From the NCBI RefSeq assembly GCF_003054245.1, contig NZ_QBKR01000023.1, positions 1-59,497 of the forward strand: a stretch of DNA of 59,497 bases, given 5' to 3'. Positions 1-8,381 of this stretch are shown here, piece by piece. The translations under genes were made by a program, and so were the position numbers. The notes under the pieces are model-generated. The model was not told where the DNA came from, did not search any database, and worked only from the letters and a program-made list of their open reading frames with translations. The DNA is from Melghirimyces profundicolus. Lineage in GTDB: Bacteria > Bacillota > Bacilli > Thermoactinomycetales > DSM-45169. How positions within the stretch are numbered: position 1 is the stretch's first letter; every line of letters begins with the position of its first letter.

Positions 1-170
1 CGGGGCACCCGGGTGAACACCTTTCCGTCCACCGGAGACGGATTGTCGAAGTATTCCCCTCCGAGGGGGGCCACCCACTCTCCTCCGATGAAATTTTCGT
101 ACTGGGGCTTGTAATGGACCAGACTTCCCTCGGTGTTGGGCTTTTTGTAATCCGACAGAGTCACGCTCAT
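1..170 (-). CDS. Aldehyde dehydrogenase, N-terminal part (cut by window edge)
   Basis: Only the first 56 or so residues lie in the window; the gene continues beyond base 1. The ATG at 170 follows an AGGAGG site with an 11-base gap. The visible protein contains YENFIGGEWVAPLGGEYFDN and then PSPVDGKVFTRV, the usual start of NAD(P)-dependent aldehyde dehydrogenases (tetramer-forming N-terminal strand and the first turn of the Rossmann domain). The long N-terminal arm before FIGGEW resembles acetaldehyde or other short-chain aldehyde dehydrogenases. The catalytic Cys and Glu are outside the window, so the substrate is unknown. It lies downstream of lutC on the same strand with a 219-base gap, so it probably has its own promoter. 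Confidence 0.85.
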   Translation of the reverse strand, partial: MSVTLSDYKKPNTEGSLVHYKPQYENFIGGEWVAPLGGEYFDNPSPVDGKVFTRVP

Positions 171-389
171 CCCAATTCATTCCTCCTCTTAACGTTTTGA
201 GGCAAAGGGACCGCATCTCCTGTCCCACAAAAGCACTTCGACGCGAAAATTCTTTCTCCTTCCGAAAATTCATTTTTCAACCGATGGTTCCCGGAGACCC
301 TCGTTCCGGGGCACGAATATTGACTTTGATAAAATGGTTCTTTCCATTTGTGGTAAATAGTGATCCACATCAAAACAAGGGTGAGCCGA
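171..389. other. Intergenic region between lutC and the aldehyde dehydrogenase gene
   Basis: This 219-base gap should hold the aldehyde dehydrogenase promoter and the lutC terminator. I could not pick a convincing -35/-10 pair, a -24/-12 site or a hairpin terminator. Short ORFs here on both strands look like chance. Confidence 0.3.
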
Positions 390-1115
390 TCATCGATCTG
401 TCACGATCACATACGTCACTTTTACCGGCCCGTGAACACCGACCACGAGACTCATCTCAATATCTGCGCTGTTACTTGGTCCGGAAATAAAGTTGACACA
501 GGAAGCCACCGGGTCTCCTTTTTCGACCCTTTTATGAATCTCGTGTGCCGCCTGTGTCATCCGAGGAACAATCGTGCTTTTCGGAATAATCGCTATATAG
601 TTTTCAGGTAAGAGACTGACCGATCGTCCTTTTCCTTTGTCACTGAAAAGGACGACGGTTCCGGATTCAGCGAGGGTGATGTCGCTGAAGGTGATGCCGA
701 TCTCCGCCCGCTCAGCGATTTGAATGTTTTTTTCTCGACTTCGATTTTCGTCCCAAACGTGAACTTCTGCTCCTTGTTCCGGAAGGTTCTTTTCAAGATA
801 GGACTGCAGACCGAATTCTTCAAATCTCGGGTCATCCCATGTCACGATCTTTTTCCCTTGATACCGGGTTATGACTTCAGATACGACGTGAGGCAGATTT
901 CTGATCGTTGTTTCTTCCACATCCGTATGAATCGATTGACATTGTTCTTTTAAAACATCGACGAGCTGCTCCGGAGAATGGCCCTGATATACGTTCCATT
1001 GCGGAAGTGTGCTCCATTTCGGGCGTTTCACCCCTTTTGTTCGTCTCTTTCGCCCTAAACGATCGGCAATGTGATTGAGAAACGCTTCTTGATGATGAAT
1101 CGTTCCTTTTTTCAT
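390..1115 (-). CDS. lutC: LutC, lactate utilisation protein (LUD domain)
   Basis: The 241-residue protein is the LUD-domain subunit of the LutABC complex, which oxidises L-lactate to pyruvate in the cytoplasm. The family signature region with [20 protein letters not shown] and then [17 protein letters not shown] is present, and the tail [19 protein letters not shown] is typical. The length matches the family. The start ATG overlaps the last codon of lutB (ATG at 1115, lutB stop at 1112-1114), indicating translational coupling as the last gene of a lutA-lutB-lutC operon. No terminator is obvious downstream. The role is assigned by family and operon; nothing unusual is visible. Confidence 0.95.
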   Translation of the reverse strand: MKKGTIHHQEAFLNHIADRLGRKRRTKGVKRPKWSTLPQWNVYQGHSPEQLVDVLKEQCQSIHTDVEETTIRNLPHVVSEVITRYQGKKIVTWDDPRFEEFGLQSYLEKNLPEQGAEVHVWDENRSREKNIQIAERAEIGITFSDITLAESGTVVLFSDKGKGRSVSLLPENYIAIIPKSTIVPRMTQAAHEIHKRVEKGDPVASCVNFISGPSNSADIEMSLVVGVHGPVKVTYVIVTDR

Positions 1116-2542
1116 TTTCTCCGCCCCCCTTTCTCCCGCTTATTGTACCAATCCCGAAACCGCTCTTTTCCCGGCGCCGGCAAATCACGAATTTCCGTCC
1201 ACGGCTTTAACGGGCCGGGCCCTTTTGAGATGTTGCCTTCCTTCGTAAAAGGAGACATGGCCAGCGACGCTGCTTTCGATCCCATATTGTAAAGCGACGG
1301 GGTGCTTGCAACCCATTCAAATGCTTTCATCGCGAACCGTTCCGAAGCTTCCGTTTTCTTTGCTTCCTCGACGATCTTTTGCCGGTGTTTAATCAACAGT
1401 TCGTGCAGCGGAATTTTCACAGGACAGGCCTCTGTACAGGCCGCGCAAAGGGATGAAGCATATGGAAGTTCTTTGTTATTCTCGTATTCATCTAAAAGTG
1501 GCGTCAGGACTGCTCCGATCGGCCCCGGATAAATCGAGCCGTAGGCATGGCCGCCAATGTGACTGTAAACCGGACATACGTTGATACAGGCTGCACAGCG
1601 GATACAGTGGAGCGCTTCCTGAAATTCGGTCCCGAGAATGTTGGAACGGCCGTTATCGACAATCACAAGATGAAATTCATCCGGTCCGTCCACATCACCA
1701 TCCTCTTTCGGTCCGGTCAATCCCGTGATGTAGCTCGTCAGCTTTTGTCCCACTGCACTGCGGCACAACAGGCTCACGAGTACGTCAAGCTCTTCCCATG
1801 TCGGAACGATCCGCTCCATCCCCATCACGGTGATTTGTGTTTTAGGAAGGGCGGATACGAGGCGGGCATTTCCCTCATTCGTTACCAGGCTGATGGAACC
1901 GGATTCGGCTACCGCGAAATTGCAGCCTGTAATCCCAATATCCGCAGATAAAAATTCGTTTCGCAATTGCTCTCTCGCAAATCGAGTCATTTCTTCAGGA
2001 ATGTCGTTGTTTACATAGCCTTTTTTGTCCCGGAACACATCACGAATCTGCGCTTTGTTTTTATGGAGAGCGGGGGCGACAATATGCGACGGTGGATCCT
2101 GGTCATCCATTTGAAGAATGTACTCGCCCAAGTCCGATTCAATCACTTCACAACCGTTGTCTTCCAGCGCTTCATTCATGCCGATCTCTTCGGTGACCAT
2201 CGATTTTGATTTGATCACCTTTTTCGCCTGTTTTTCTTTTACAACCTGTTGGATATACTCGTTGGCTTTTTCAGCCGTTTCTGCAAAAAAGACATGTCCT
2301 CCCCTTTTGGCAACATTTTCACTCAATTGCTGCAAATAAAAATCGAGATTTTCCATCGTATGATGACGAATTTCTTCACCCAAGTCGCGCCAGCTTTCCC
2401 AGTCGCCCAGTTCTTCTGCGGCTTTGAGTCTTCCGGTTCGCAAGCGATCTTGAGCTTCCGTGACTGCACTGCGCATGAAGGAATCAGCGAGGCCTTTTTC
2501 GACACGCTTGTCAAATTCTTTTTCACCGATTCGGATCCCCAT
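1112..2542 (-). CDS. lutB: LutB, iron-sulfur LUD-domain protein
   Basis: The 476-residue protein has an N-terminal LUD domain (about residues 60-310; [20 protein letters not shown] near 203-222) followed by two ferredoxin-like clusters: [12 protein letters not shown] at 313-324 and CAACTEACP at 366-374. These bind [4Fe-4S] clusters for electron transfer during lactate oxidation with LutA and LutC. The length matches Bacillus LutB. The ATG at 2542 has a GAGGTG site and follows lutA by four bases, so the three genes form one transcript. Confidence 0.95.
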   Translation of the reverse strand: MGIRIGEKEFDKRVEKGLADSFMRSAVTEAQDRLRTGRLKAAEELGDWESWRDLGEEIRHHTMENLDFYLQQLSENVAKRGGHVFFAETAEKANEYIQQVVKEKQAKKVIKSKSMVTEEIGMNEALEDNGCEVIESDLGEYILQMDDQDPPSHIVAPALHKNKAQIRDVFRDKKGYVNNDIPEEMTRFAREQLRNEFLSADIGITGCNFAVAESGSISLVTNEGNARLVSALPKTQITVMGMERIVPTWEELDVLVSLLCRSAVGQKLTSYITGLTGPKEDGDVDGPDEFHLVIVDNGRSNILGTEFQEALHCIRCAACINVCPVYSHIGGHAYGSIYPGPIGAVLTPLLDEYENNKELPYASSLCAACTEACPVKIPLHELLIKHRQKIVEEAKKTEASERFAMKAFEWVASTPSLYNMGSKAASLAMSPFTKEGNISKGPGPLKPWTEIRDLPAPGKERFRDWYNKREKGGRRK

Positions 2543-2546
2543 GATC

Positions 2547-3272
2547 TCACCTCTTTTCCTTGCGATTCAATACTTGTGCAATATGCATCACTTTGACAGG
2601 CTTTCCTTTTCGCCTCAAACGCCCGCCGATATTCATCAAGCAACCGGCATCCGCACCGATTAATACATCCGCATCCGTCTCTTCAATATGTTTCACTTTG
2701 GCGTCTGCCATCTGTTCGGAGATCAGCGCCATTTTAACTGAAAATGTCCCTCCGAAGCCACAGCAATCGTAACCGTGGGGAAGAGATGTTAAATCGAGTC
2801 CCTCGACCTTGCTGAGCAGTTTCACAGGTGCATCTTTCACCCCGAGAAGACGTGTCATATGGCAGGAAGTATGGTACGTGGCTTTCGCATGGAACGCAGC
2901 CCCCACATCCTCTTCGTTCAGCACATCGACTAAGAATTCAGTCAGTTCATATGTTTTTTCCCCGAGTGCTCTTGCCTTCTCCTGCCATGCTTGATCGTCG
3001 GCCAACAACTTCTCATACTCCTTTAACATTGCCGCACAGGACCCTGACGGGGTCACGACATAATCGGACCCTTCGAAGGTTTTCACCATATGTTTGGCAA
3101 CTTTTATTGATTCTTTGTGATAGCCGCTGTTAAAAGCCGGTTGACCGCAGCACGTTTGCGATTCAGGAAAATCGACCTCACAGCCAAGCCGTTCCAATAA
3201 CTCCACAGTATCTTTTCCCACCTCCGGATAAAAAATATCAGTGAGACAAGTAACAAATAAGGAGACTTTCAT
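2547..3272 (-). CDS. lutA: LutA, CCG-domain lactate oxidation subunit
   Basis: The 241-residue protein has two cysteine-rich CCG motifs: [12 protein letters not shown] near residue 40 and [11 protein letters not shown] near 165. Such domains bind a noncanonical Fe-S cluster in LutA and heterodisulfide-reductase-like proteins. I chose the ATG at 3272, with an AGGAG site 7 bases upstream, over a TTG at 3290, because the protein then begins [12 protein letters not shown] as in the family. First gene of lutABC; a palindromic operator lies about 230 bases upstream. Confidence 0.94.
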   Translation of the reverse strand: MKVSLFVTCLTDIFYPEVGKDTVELLERLGCEVDFPESQTCCGQPAFNSGYHKESIKVAKHMVKTFEGSDYVVTPSGSCAAMLKEYEKLLADDQAWQEKARALGEKTYELTEFLVDVLNEEDVGAAFHAKATYHTSCHMTRLLGVKDAPVKLLSKVEGLDLTSLPHGYDCCGFGGTFSVKMALISEQMADAKVKHIEETDADVLIGADAGCLMNIGGRLRRKGKPVKVMHIAQVLNRKEKR

Positions 3273-3503
3273 CGGAAAACTCCTTTCCAAGTTCAGCTGA
3301 TTGCACCGAACGGTTTTGCTTTAAACCGGTCACGATTGCAGCAATCATCATCCGACAACAACAATCAATATCAAAGAACCGATATGAAAACCGAAATCTT
3401 TTCGCCGGCCATCTTAAAATAACGAGAAATAGAAATACAGATACAATGGGGATCAGCCCCATAATCAGAAACCCATCTCTCCACCTCACCTTCAGTTATT
3501 TAT

Positions 3504-3522
3504 CAGGTCATCTGATGACCTG
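3504..3522. promoter_or_regulatory. Palindromic operator upstream of lutABC
   Basis: CAGGTCATCTGATGACCTG is a perfect inverted repeat of 9-base arms around one central base. Its core TCATC-N-GATGA is the site I recall for the GntR/FadR-type regulator LutR in Bacillus; I could not check this. It lies 230 bases upstream of lutA, so the transcript would have a long leader unless the promoter lies between. No lutR gene is in the window. Confidence 0.6.
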
Positions 3523-3983
3523 TTTATTAGATCATCATAAAATAACCGATTACAAAATTGAAGGCGGCTTCGAATAATGTTGAAGATTTCGAAATTCGTT
3601 TATTGGAAACCACTCTTTCTAAGCGTGCCGTAATGGTATAGGGGTGTTCAGCGTGCGTTTCTTCGCCATCTTTCGTTGTACGCCATGTAGTTTCAGGATT
3701 CCTCCGGCTCGTTCTTGGTCAAAGCGGTACGATTTTTAACGGAGCAATTCCGACTTCTTGATGATCATGGCCATTCAGCGGGAAACCGGCCCCGCCCTTG
3801 TCACCGTTTTTCCCGATAGAGCAGCAGGAACAAACCTTATCCATAAGAAAAACTCTATAAGTGGCCCTTCTCGTGAATGGCTTCAATAGAAAACTTTTAA
3901 ATCCCGTCCACGAAGAATTAACATTCCACCGGTATGTTGTCAGTGGATTATTGTGTTCTAAAAAGAGAAGGAGGTTCCCCCCG
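3523..3983. other. Long intergenic region between lutA and phoD
   Basis: Apart from the lut operator I see no intact gene here. A minus-strand GTG ORF (3238-3489) encodes a hydrophobic N-terminus (MGLIPIVSVFLFLVI) but runs into lutA. Another minus-strand stretch (about 3719-3842) encodes a short Cys- and Gly-rich peptide starting MDKVCSCCSIGKNGDKGG, which I do not recognise. Both may be remnants. No clear phoD promoter or Pho-box repeats were identified. Confidence 0.3.
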
Positions 3984-5897
3984 TTGGATGAAAAAAACCT
4001 TTCTCGCCGCAATCGATATCAACAGGAATCCGTGAACCGGAGCCGAAGGATCTTCCTGAAATCTCTCTTGGCCGGCAGCGCCCTGGTGGCCCTGGACCAA
4101 TTGGGCGGACGCCGTCTCACCGACGCGCTGGCCAACGCTGCCGGCGGCACCCCCACGTATGGTCTCCCCCGCTTTGAACCGAGTGAAGCGGTCGGGAAAG
4201 GGTTTGATCAGTCCGTTGCCGCCGGGGATCCGACCCCCACCGGCGCCGTCCTGTGGACCCGGATCGACCCCTCCCTGGTCACCGGAATCCGTGCCGCCCC
4301 ATACGATCCGCAACTGGTTCAGTGGCTGGACAACTCCGCCGGGGAACCCAACGATTCCGTCCGCCGGGCGATCGAGGAAGGTAAGTTTCTCATGGTGGAA
4401 CTCGCGGAAACCCCCGATTTCTCCGAAGTGAAGCTGACGGGTTACACCCCGGTCTGGAAAGATTACGACAACGTGGTCAAGGTGGATGTGGATGGGTGGC
4501 TGGAACCCCGGAAAACCTATTACTACCGCTTTGTCGCCAAGACGGGGCACGTGAGCCAGACCGGTCGTTTCCGTACGCTGGTCCCCGAGGGGGCGGATCT
4601 CGCCTCTCTCCGGTTCGCCTATGTCAGTTGCCAGGACTACACCAACGGATATTACCACGCCCTTCGGTTTGCCGCTGAAGAAGAGGTGGATTTTGTCATC
4701 CACTTGGGCGACTATGTGTATGAATCGGTGGGGGATCCCACCTACCAAAGCCCTCTTCCCGACCGTCAGATCAAACTGCCGAGCGGAAAATCCAAAGCTT
4801 TTACCATCGAAGACTACCGGACCCTCTACCGGACGTACAAATCGGATCCCGATCTGAAGCGGTTGCATGAGCGGCATGCCATGATCTCCATCTGGGATGA
4901 CCACGAATTCGCCAACGACACTTACTATCCTGCGGTGGCACCCGATGACAGCCTCGACTCCGACCCGGACCGGCGCCGGACCGCCAATCGGGTGTGGTTC
5001 GAATACACCCCCGCCCGGGTCCGGTTTGACCCCTCCAAGGGGTTTCGGGATTCCTTGCGAATTTACCGTTCCCTCAAAGCCGGCAACCTGGCGGAGTTCA
5101 TTTTCACCGATGAGCGGCTCTACCGGAGCTCCCACCCTTGCGGGGAAGAGACGCTGGACCGCTATTTCACCGCCGGTTGTCCCAGGATGAACGACCCGTC
5201 CCAAACCATGCTGGGAGCCGGAGTTTCCCAGCAGAAGGAATGGTTCCTCAACCGAATGAAAAACTCCGACGCCCTTTGGAAAATCTGGGGGAACGAAGTC
5301 CAGTTCACCCCGTTGAAAGTCCTGAGCCGGTATATGAACCTGGACGCTTGGGACGGTTTTGCCGGGGAGCGGAAAGAAATCACCCAAGCGCTGAAAGACG
5401 CCGGGGTGAAAAACTTCCTCACCATCACCGGTGACCTTCACACCTATGAGGCCGGTTTGATCAAAGAGGACTATGAGAACGACCCCGATGACGCCGCCGT
5501 TGGCGTGGAATTCATGGTGGGCTCCGTCACCTCCTCCAACCTGAGCGAGATGGTTCACCAGGCTGCCACCAACACCGTCTCCCACTCCAACCCGGTGCCC
5601 TCTGAGGCCATGGACGGGATCATCACTCAAATCCTGGGGGCCGCCACCCCGTTGACCAGCGCCCTGGTGGATAAGGTGGCGGGCGAGCTTGACACCATTA
5701 TCAAAACGGAGAACCCCTGGATCAAGCTCTTCAACAGCAACACCCACGGGTACTGCGTCATGGAGCTGACTCCGTACAAGGCCGCCTGGACCGCCTACAG
5801 CGTCAGTGATACCCAATCCCGGGACGCTCAAAAGTCACTCTTGTTTCAATGTGAAGTACCGAAGGATCAGGCCCGGATCCACATTTTGAAGAAATAA
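3984..5897 (+). CDS. phoD: PhoD-type alkaline phosphatase/phosphodiesterase, Tat-exported
   Basis: The protein has 637 residues from the TTG at 3984, which follows GGAGG by 9 bases; the next ATG is out of frame. Residues 20-26 read SRRIFLK, a textbook twin-arginine motif, followed by a hydrophobic stretch, so it should be exported folded by the Tat pathway. The metal-site motifs of the PhoD family are present: HLGDYVYES, WDDHEFANDTY and TITGDLHTYEAG. The family hydrolyses phosphate esters and teichoic-acid-type phosphodiesters with Fe3+ and Ca2+. It is somewhat longer than the roughly 580 residues of B. subtilis PhoD. No tatA/tatC genes are adjacent. A terminator follows at 5962, so the gene is monocistronic. 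Confidence 0.93.
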   Translation: MDEKNLSRRNRYQQESVNRSRRIFLKSLLAGSALVALDQLGGRRLTDALANAAGGTPTYGLPRFEPSEAVGKGFDQSVAAGDPTPTGAVLWTRIDPSLVTGIRAAPYDPQLVQWLDNSAGEPNDSVRRAIEEGKFLMVELAETPDFSEVKLTGYTPVWKDYDNVVKVDVDGWLEPRKTYYYRFVAKTGHVSQTGRFRTLVPEGADLASLRFAYVSCQDYTNGYYHALRFAAEEEVDFVIHLGDYVYESVGDPTYQSPLPDRQIKLPSGKSKAFTIEDYRTLYRTYKSDPDLKRLHERHAMISIWDDHEFANDTYYPAVAPDDSLDSDPDRRRTANRVWFEYTPARVRFDPSKGFRDSLRIYRSLKAGNLAEFIFTDERLYRSSHPCGEETLDRYFTAGCPRMNDPSQTMLGAGVSQQKEWFLNRMKNSDALWKIWGNEVQFTPLKVLSRYMNLDAWDGFAGERKEITQALKDAGVKNFLTITGDLHTYEAGLIKEDYENDPDDAAVGVEFMVGSVTSSNLSEMVHQAATNTVSHSNPVPSEAMDGIITQILGAATPLTSALVDKVAGELDTIIKTENPWIKLFNSNTHGYCVMELTPYKAAWTAYSVSDTQSRDAQKSLLFQCEVPKDQARIHILKK

Positions 5898-5961
5898 ACA
5901 AACACCGGAAAACAGATCTTTGAGGAATATGAATCCTCAGCCAACACCTCTCTTTACATGA

Positions 5962-5988
5962 CCGGGATGCTTCCATCCCGGTTTTTTT
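5962..5988 (+). terminator. Terminator after phoD
   Basis: CCGGGATG and CATCCCGG arms with a short loop, followed by seven T residues, about 65 bases after the phoD stop. Confidence 0.85.
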
Positions 5989-6121
5989 ATTGATTGATAC
6001 AGTCAAAGCTGGACGGAAATGGATTATAATGCCTTTTTTCTCTGACTCAGGCAGTTGCCCTTACAATTTCAAAGTAAATATCTAGACTATATTGACACTC
6101 ATGAAAGGAGGAGTTTTCATT

Positions 6122-6238
6122 ATGAGTTGGTTTGGTGGCGGATACGGTTATGGATCTGGGTTTGGTCTGAAACGTTTGCTTCTCTTCCTTTTGGTGATTG
6201 CAACCATCTTTGCTTTAGTCGGTATTTGGGGCTATTAA
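6122..6238 (+). CDS. YjcZ-like small sporulation-type membrane protein (38 aa)
   Basis: The 38-residue protein starts MSWFGGGYGYGSGFGLKRLL and ends in a hydrophobic helix (LLLFLLVIATIFALV) and GIWGY. A Gly/Tyr-rich head with one membrane segment is the pattern of YjcZ-family proteins, made during sporulation in Bacilli; the function is unknown. AAAGGAGG lies 10 bases before the ATG. The core LLLFLLVIATIFALV is identical in the second small protein at 6860, so the two are recent paralogues. Confidence 0.8.
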   Translation: MSWFGGGYGYGSGFGLKRLLLFLLVIATIFALVGIWGY

Positions 6239-6262
6239 ATTTTCGATAACCAACACCTTAAC

Positions 6263-6290
6263 AAGCCGATTCTCTTCAAGAATCGGCTTT
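6263..6290 (+). terminator. Hairpin after the first YjcZ-like gene
   Basis: AAGCCGATTCT and AGAATCGGCTT form an 11-bp perfect stem, with only a short T run after it, 25 bases past the stop codon. A weak-tailed terminator is the likely role. Confidence 0.6.
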
Positions 6291-6369
6291 ACATGATAAG
6301 GAGGGAGAATCTCTTTAATCTTCTTAGCCTTATGAAACAGATGGGACTGCGCTCGGAGTGCTTCCCTAA

Positions 6370-6565
6370 AGTGAAGCCCTGCGTCTAACGCCTTTTGATT
6401 GTTAATCTCCAACATTCCTTGAGATGGGCCGTTTTTTCGACCCAAGGTTTTGCTTCAGGAACCCATAATGGTACCTCCCTAAAGGGCTCAACGGATTGTT
6501 CCAGTAAAAACAGATCGGGAACCCATGTAAAGGCAGCATCGCTTTGGGTGAGACGGGTGTACTGA
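6370..6565 (-). pseudogene. Relic of an NAD-dependent epimerase/isoflavone-reductase-like protein
   Basis: Read on the minus strand, one frame gives TRLTQSDAAFTWVPDLFLLE followed by EQSVEPFREVPLWVPE, which strongly recalls the C-terminal substrate-domain region of NAD-dependent epimerase family proteins. A neighbouring frame continues GMLEINNQKALDAGLHFR, matching the next conserved stretch (GM-I-KA-AGL-FR). The frames are interrupted and there is no upstream Rossmann domain, so this is a decayed C-terminal fragment between the two YjcZ-like genes. Family assignment is from memory of the motifs. Confidence 0.5.
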
Positions 6566-6859
6566 CTCGGGTAAAGGACGACCGCCCTTGAACGGTGTAA
6601 TTTTTCGTGACAGGCGATTCGAGCGCCCCCACCGTGGAGTGATCGGTCTGCTGGAGGACATCCTGTGTTTTGCCCAGCCTGTCACCGAATGTGTGAAGGA
6701 TCGGTATCTGTGTACCTGTGTATGGCCCTCTTTAAGAGCGTTACAAGAGAAAAACCGAGAATACGATCATAGCGGCTAAATTCATTCAAACTGGGGGCGA
6801 GCCCTTTCCAACCCTCCCACTGGCACATAAGATACAACTGGAGCAAGGGAGGTGAACGA

Positions 6860-6970
6860 ATGTCGGGTTACTATGGGTTTGGGTTGAAACGGCTGCTTCT
6901 GTTCTTGTTGGTGATTGCGACCATCTTTGCTTTGGTTTCCTTTGATGGTAAAGGTTATGGTGGCTACTAG
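6860..6970 (+). CDS. Second YjcZ-like small membrane protein (36 aa)
   Basis: The 36-residue protein begins MSGYYGFGLKRLLLF, carries the same hydrophobic core as the gene at 6122 (LLLFLLVIATIFALV), and ends SFDGKGYGGY. Heads and tails differ while the membrane helix is identical, consistent with duplication and divergence. GGGAGGTG lies 6-7 bases before the ATG and a strong terminator follows at once. Expected role: a small sporulation-associated membrane protein of unknown function. Confidence 0.8.
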   Translation: MSGYYGFGLKRLLLFLLVIATIFALVSFDGKGYGGY

Positions 6971-6975
6971 GTCCA

Positions 6976-6997
6976 AAAAGCCCCGTTAGGGGCTTTT
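6976..6997 (+). terminator. Terminator after second YjcZ-like gene
   Basis: AAAAGCCCC-GTTA-GGGGCTTTT, a perfect 9-bp stem with A and T flanks that can act on both strands. Between here and 7187 I see no gene, only a short fragmentary reading frame on the minus strand. Confidence 0.9.
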
Positions 6998-7186
6998 ACA
7001 TAAACAAGGACCGGTCGATGACTCAGCACAAATCGAAAGTTTGAATCTACACGCCATTTGATCGGCCCAAAAGTTCAATCATCGTGCATTTTTCCCTTTG
7101 CGCTCCTCTCACACTCCTGAAGCTCCCGCACCACCTCCGTCAAAAGAACGGATCCCTTTCTTTTTAATAAACGAATGCCTGATAAC

Positions 7187-7227
7187 GAAAAACCGGCCTT
7201 CCACACTTCCGCGCGGAAGGCCGGTTT
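7187..7227 (-). terminator. Terminator of the fatty-acid degradation cluster
   Basis: GGAAGGCCGGTTT pairs with AAACCGGCCTTCC; on the minus strand the stem is followed by a run of five T. It begins a few bases after the acyl-CoA dehydrogenase stop codon. Confidence 0.85.
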
Positions 7228-7229
7228 GA

Positions 7230-8381
7230 TCACTCCGCTTCCATCAGCTTGGTCATCACCAGTTTTTGAATCTGGGTGGTGCCTTCATAGATGCTGAGGA
7301 CTTTGGCGTCCCGCATCCACTTCTCCACCGGGTAATCCCGCATGTACCCGTAGCCGCCGAGGATCTGGACCGCGTTCGTGGTGACTTCCATCGCTGTTTC
7401 TGCGGCGAAAGCTTTCGCCATGCTTCCCTCCATGGAACAGGGCTCGCCCCGGTCGTACATCTCTGCGGCCCGCCAGACCAGAAGGCGGGAGGCTTCAATC
7501 TTGGACCGCATGTCGGCCAGCATGAAGGAGATGGATTGGTTTTTAAAGATGGGTTTTCCGAATTGCTTCCGTTCCCGGGCGTAGTCCAAGGCGTATTCGT
7601 ATGCGGCCCGGGCCACCCCGACCGCTCCGGCGCCCACCACCGGGCGGGACTCCTCCAGCATCTTCATCGCATGGTAGAATCCCATGTTTTCTTCTCCCAG
7701 AAGAGCATCCCCCGCAACGCGGACCCCTTCAAAGATGACATCCGCGGTATGGGAAGCCCGCTGTCCCATCTTTTTCTCCTTTTTCCCGGCGGAGACCCCC
7801 GGAGTGTCTGCCGGAACGAGGAACAGGGACACCCCCTGCGCCCCCTCTTCGGGCCGGGTCTTGGCAAACACCAAGTAGAGATCGGCGATTCCGCCGTTGG
7901 TGATGAAACACTTGGTCCCGTCCAGCTTCCACCCGTCCCCGTCCCGCTCGGCTCTCGTCCGGATGGCCCCGAAATCGGAACCCGCACCCGGTTCCGTCAA
8001 ACAGACCGCTCCCATCCGGACCTTGCCGGGATCGCAGAGGAACGTGAGCCACTTTTTCTTCTGTTCTTCATCCCCGAAGTGATGAATCAGCCCCGCGGCC
8101 AAAGCACTCACTCCGAAGGACGTGCTGAACCCGGCACAGCCCCAGAACAGCTCCTCCGAGATGATGCAGGAGGTCAACAGGCTGTCCACGCCGCCCCCGT
8201 GGTACTTCTCCGGGAAGCGGTAGGTGATCAGTCCGGTTTGATGGGCCTTCTCAAAGACCGTTCTCGGAAAGATCTCTTTCTCATCGCATTCCGAAGCCAC
8301 CGGCCGCATTTCCTCCCGGGCAAACTTTCGCGCCAGGCGGGACAGCTCTTTCTGTTCCTCTGTCATCGAAAAGGAAATCAC
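7230..8381 (-). CDS. Acyl-CoA dehydrogenase
   Basis: The 383-residue flavoprotein introduces the alpha-beta double bond in acyl-CoA, the first step of beta-oxidation, passing electrons to ETF. Visible features are the N-terminal helical domain, the FAD-contacting strand motif MGAVCLTEPGAGSDFG, WKLDGTKCFITNGG in the beta domain, and the C-terminal ILGGYGYMRDYPVEKWMRDA with IYEGTTQIQ, which carries the catalytic-base region of short/medium-chain enzymes. The GTG at 8381 is preferred: GGGGAG lies about 7 bases upstream and GTGA overlaps the stop of the CoA-transferase gene. Last gene of the cluster. Chain-length specificity cannot be read. Confidence 0.93.
   Translation of the reverse strand: MISFSMTEEQKELSRLARKFAREEMRPVASECDEKEIFPRTVFEKAHQTGLITYRFPEKYHGGGVDSLLTSCIISEELFWGCAGFSTSFGVSALAAGLIHHFGDEEQKKKWLTFLCDPGKVRMGAVCLTEPGAGSDFGAIRTRAERDGDGWKLDGTKCFITNGGIADLYLVFAKTRPEEGAQGVSLFLVPADTPGVSAGKKEKKMGQRASHTADVIFEGVRVAGDALLGEENMGFYHAMKMLEESRPVVGAGAVGVARAAYEYALDYARERKQFGKPIFKNQSISFMLADMRSKIEASRLLVWRAAEMYDRGEPCSMEGSMAKAFAAETAMEVTTNAVQILGGYGYMRDYPVEKWMRDAKVLSIYEGTTQIQKLVMTKLMEAE

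Noticed and set aside
3238-3489. Minus-strand ORF of 83 codons with a hydrophobic start upstream of lutA
   Set aside because: It overlaps the lutA start, has no clear ribosome site and its second half is not protein-like.
3948-5831. Minus-strand ORF of 627 codons opposite phoD
   Set aside because: Antisense shadow; the PhoD frame has a Tat signal, metal motifs and a ribosome site.
7000-7186. Possible small minus-strand gene (VVRELQECERSAKGKM)
   Set aside because: Only about 25 codons with no clear family; likely a remnant or chance.
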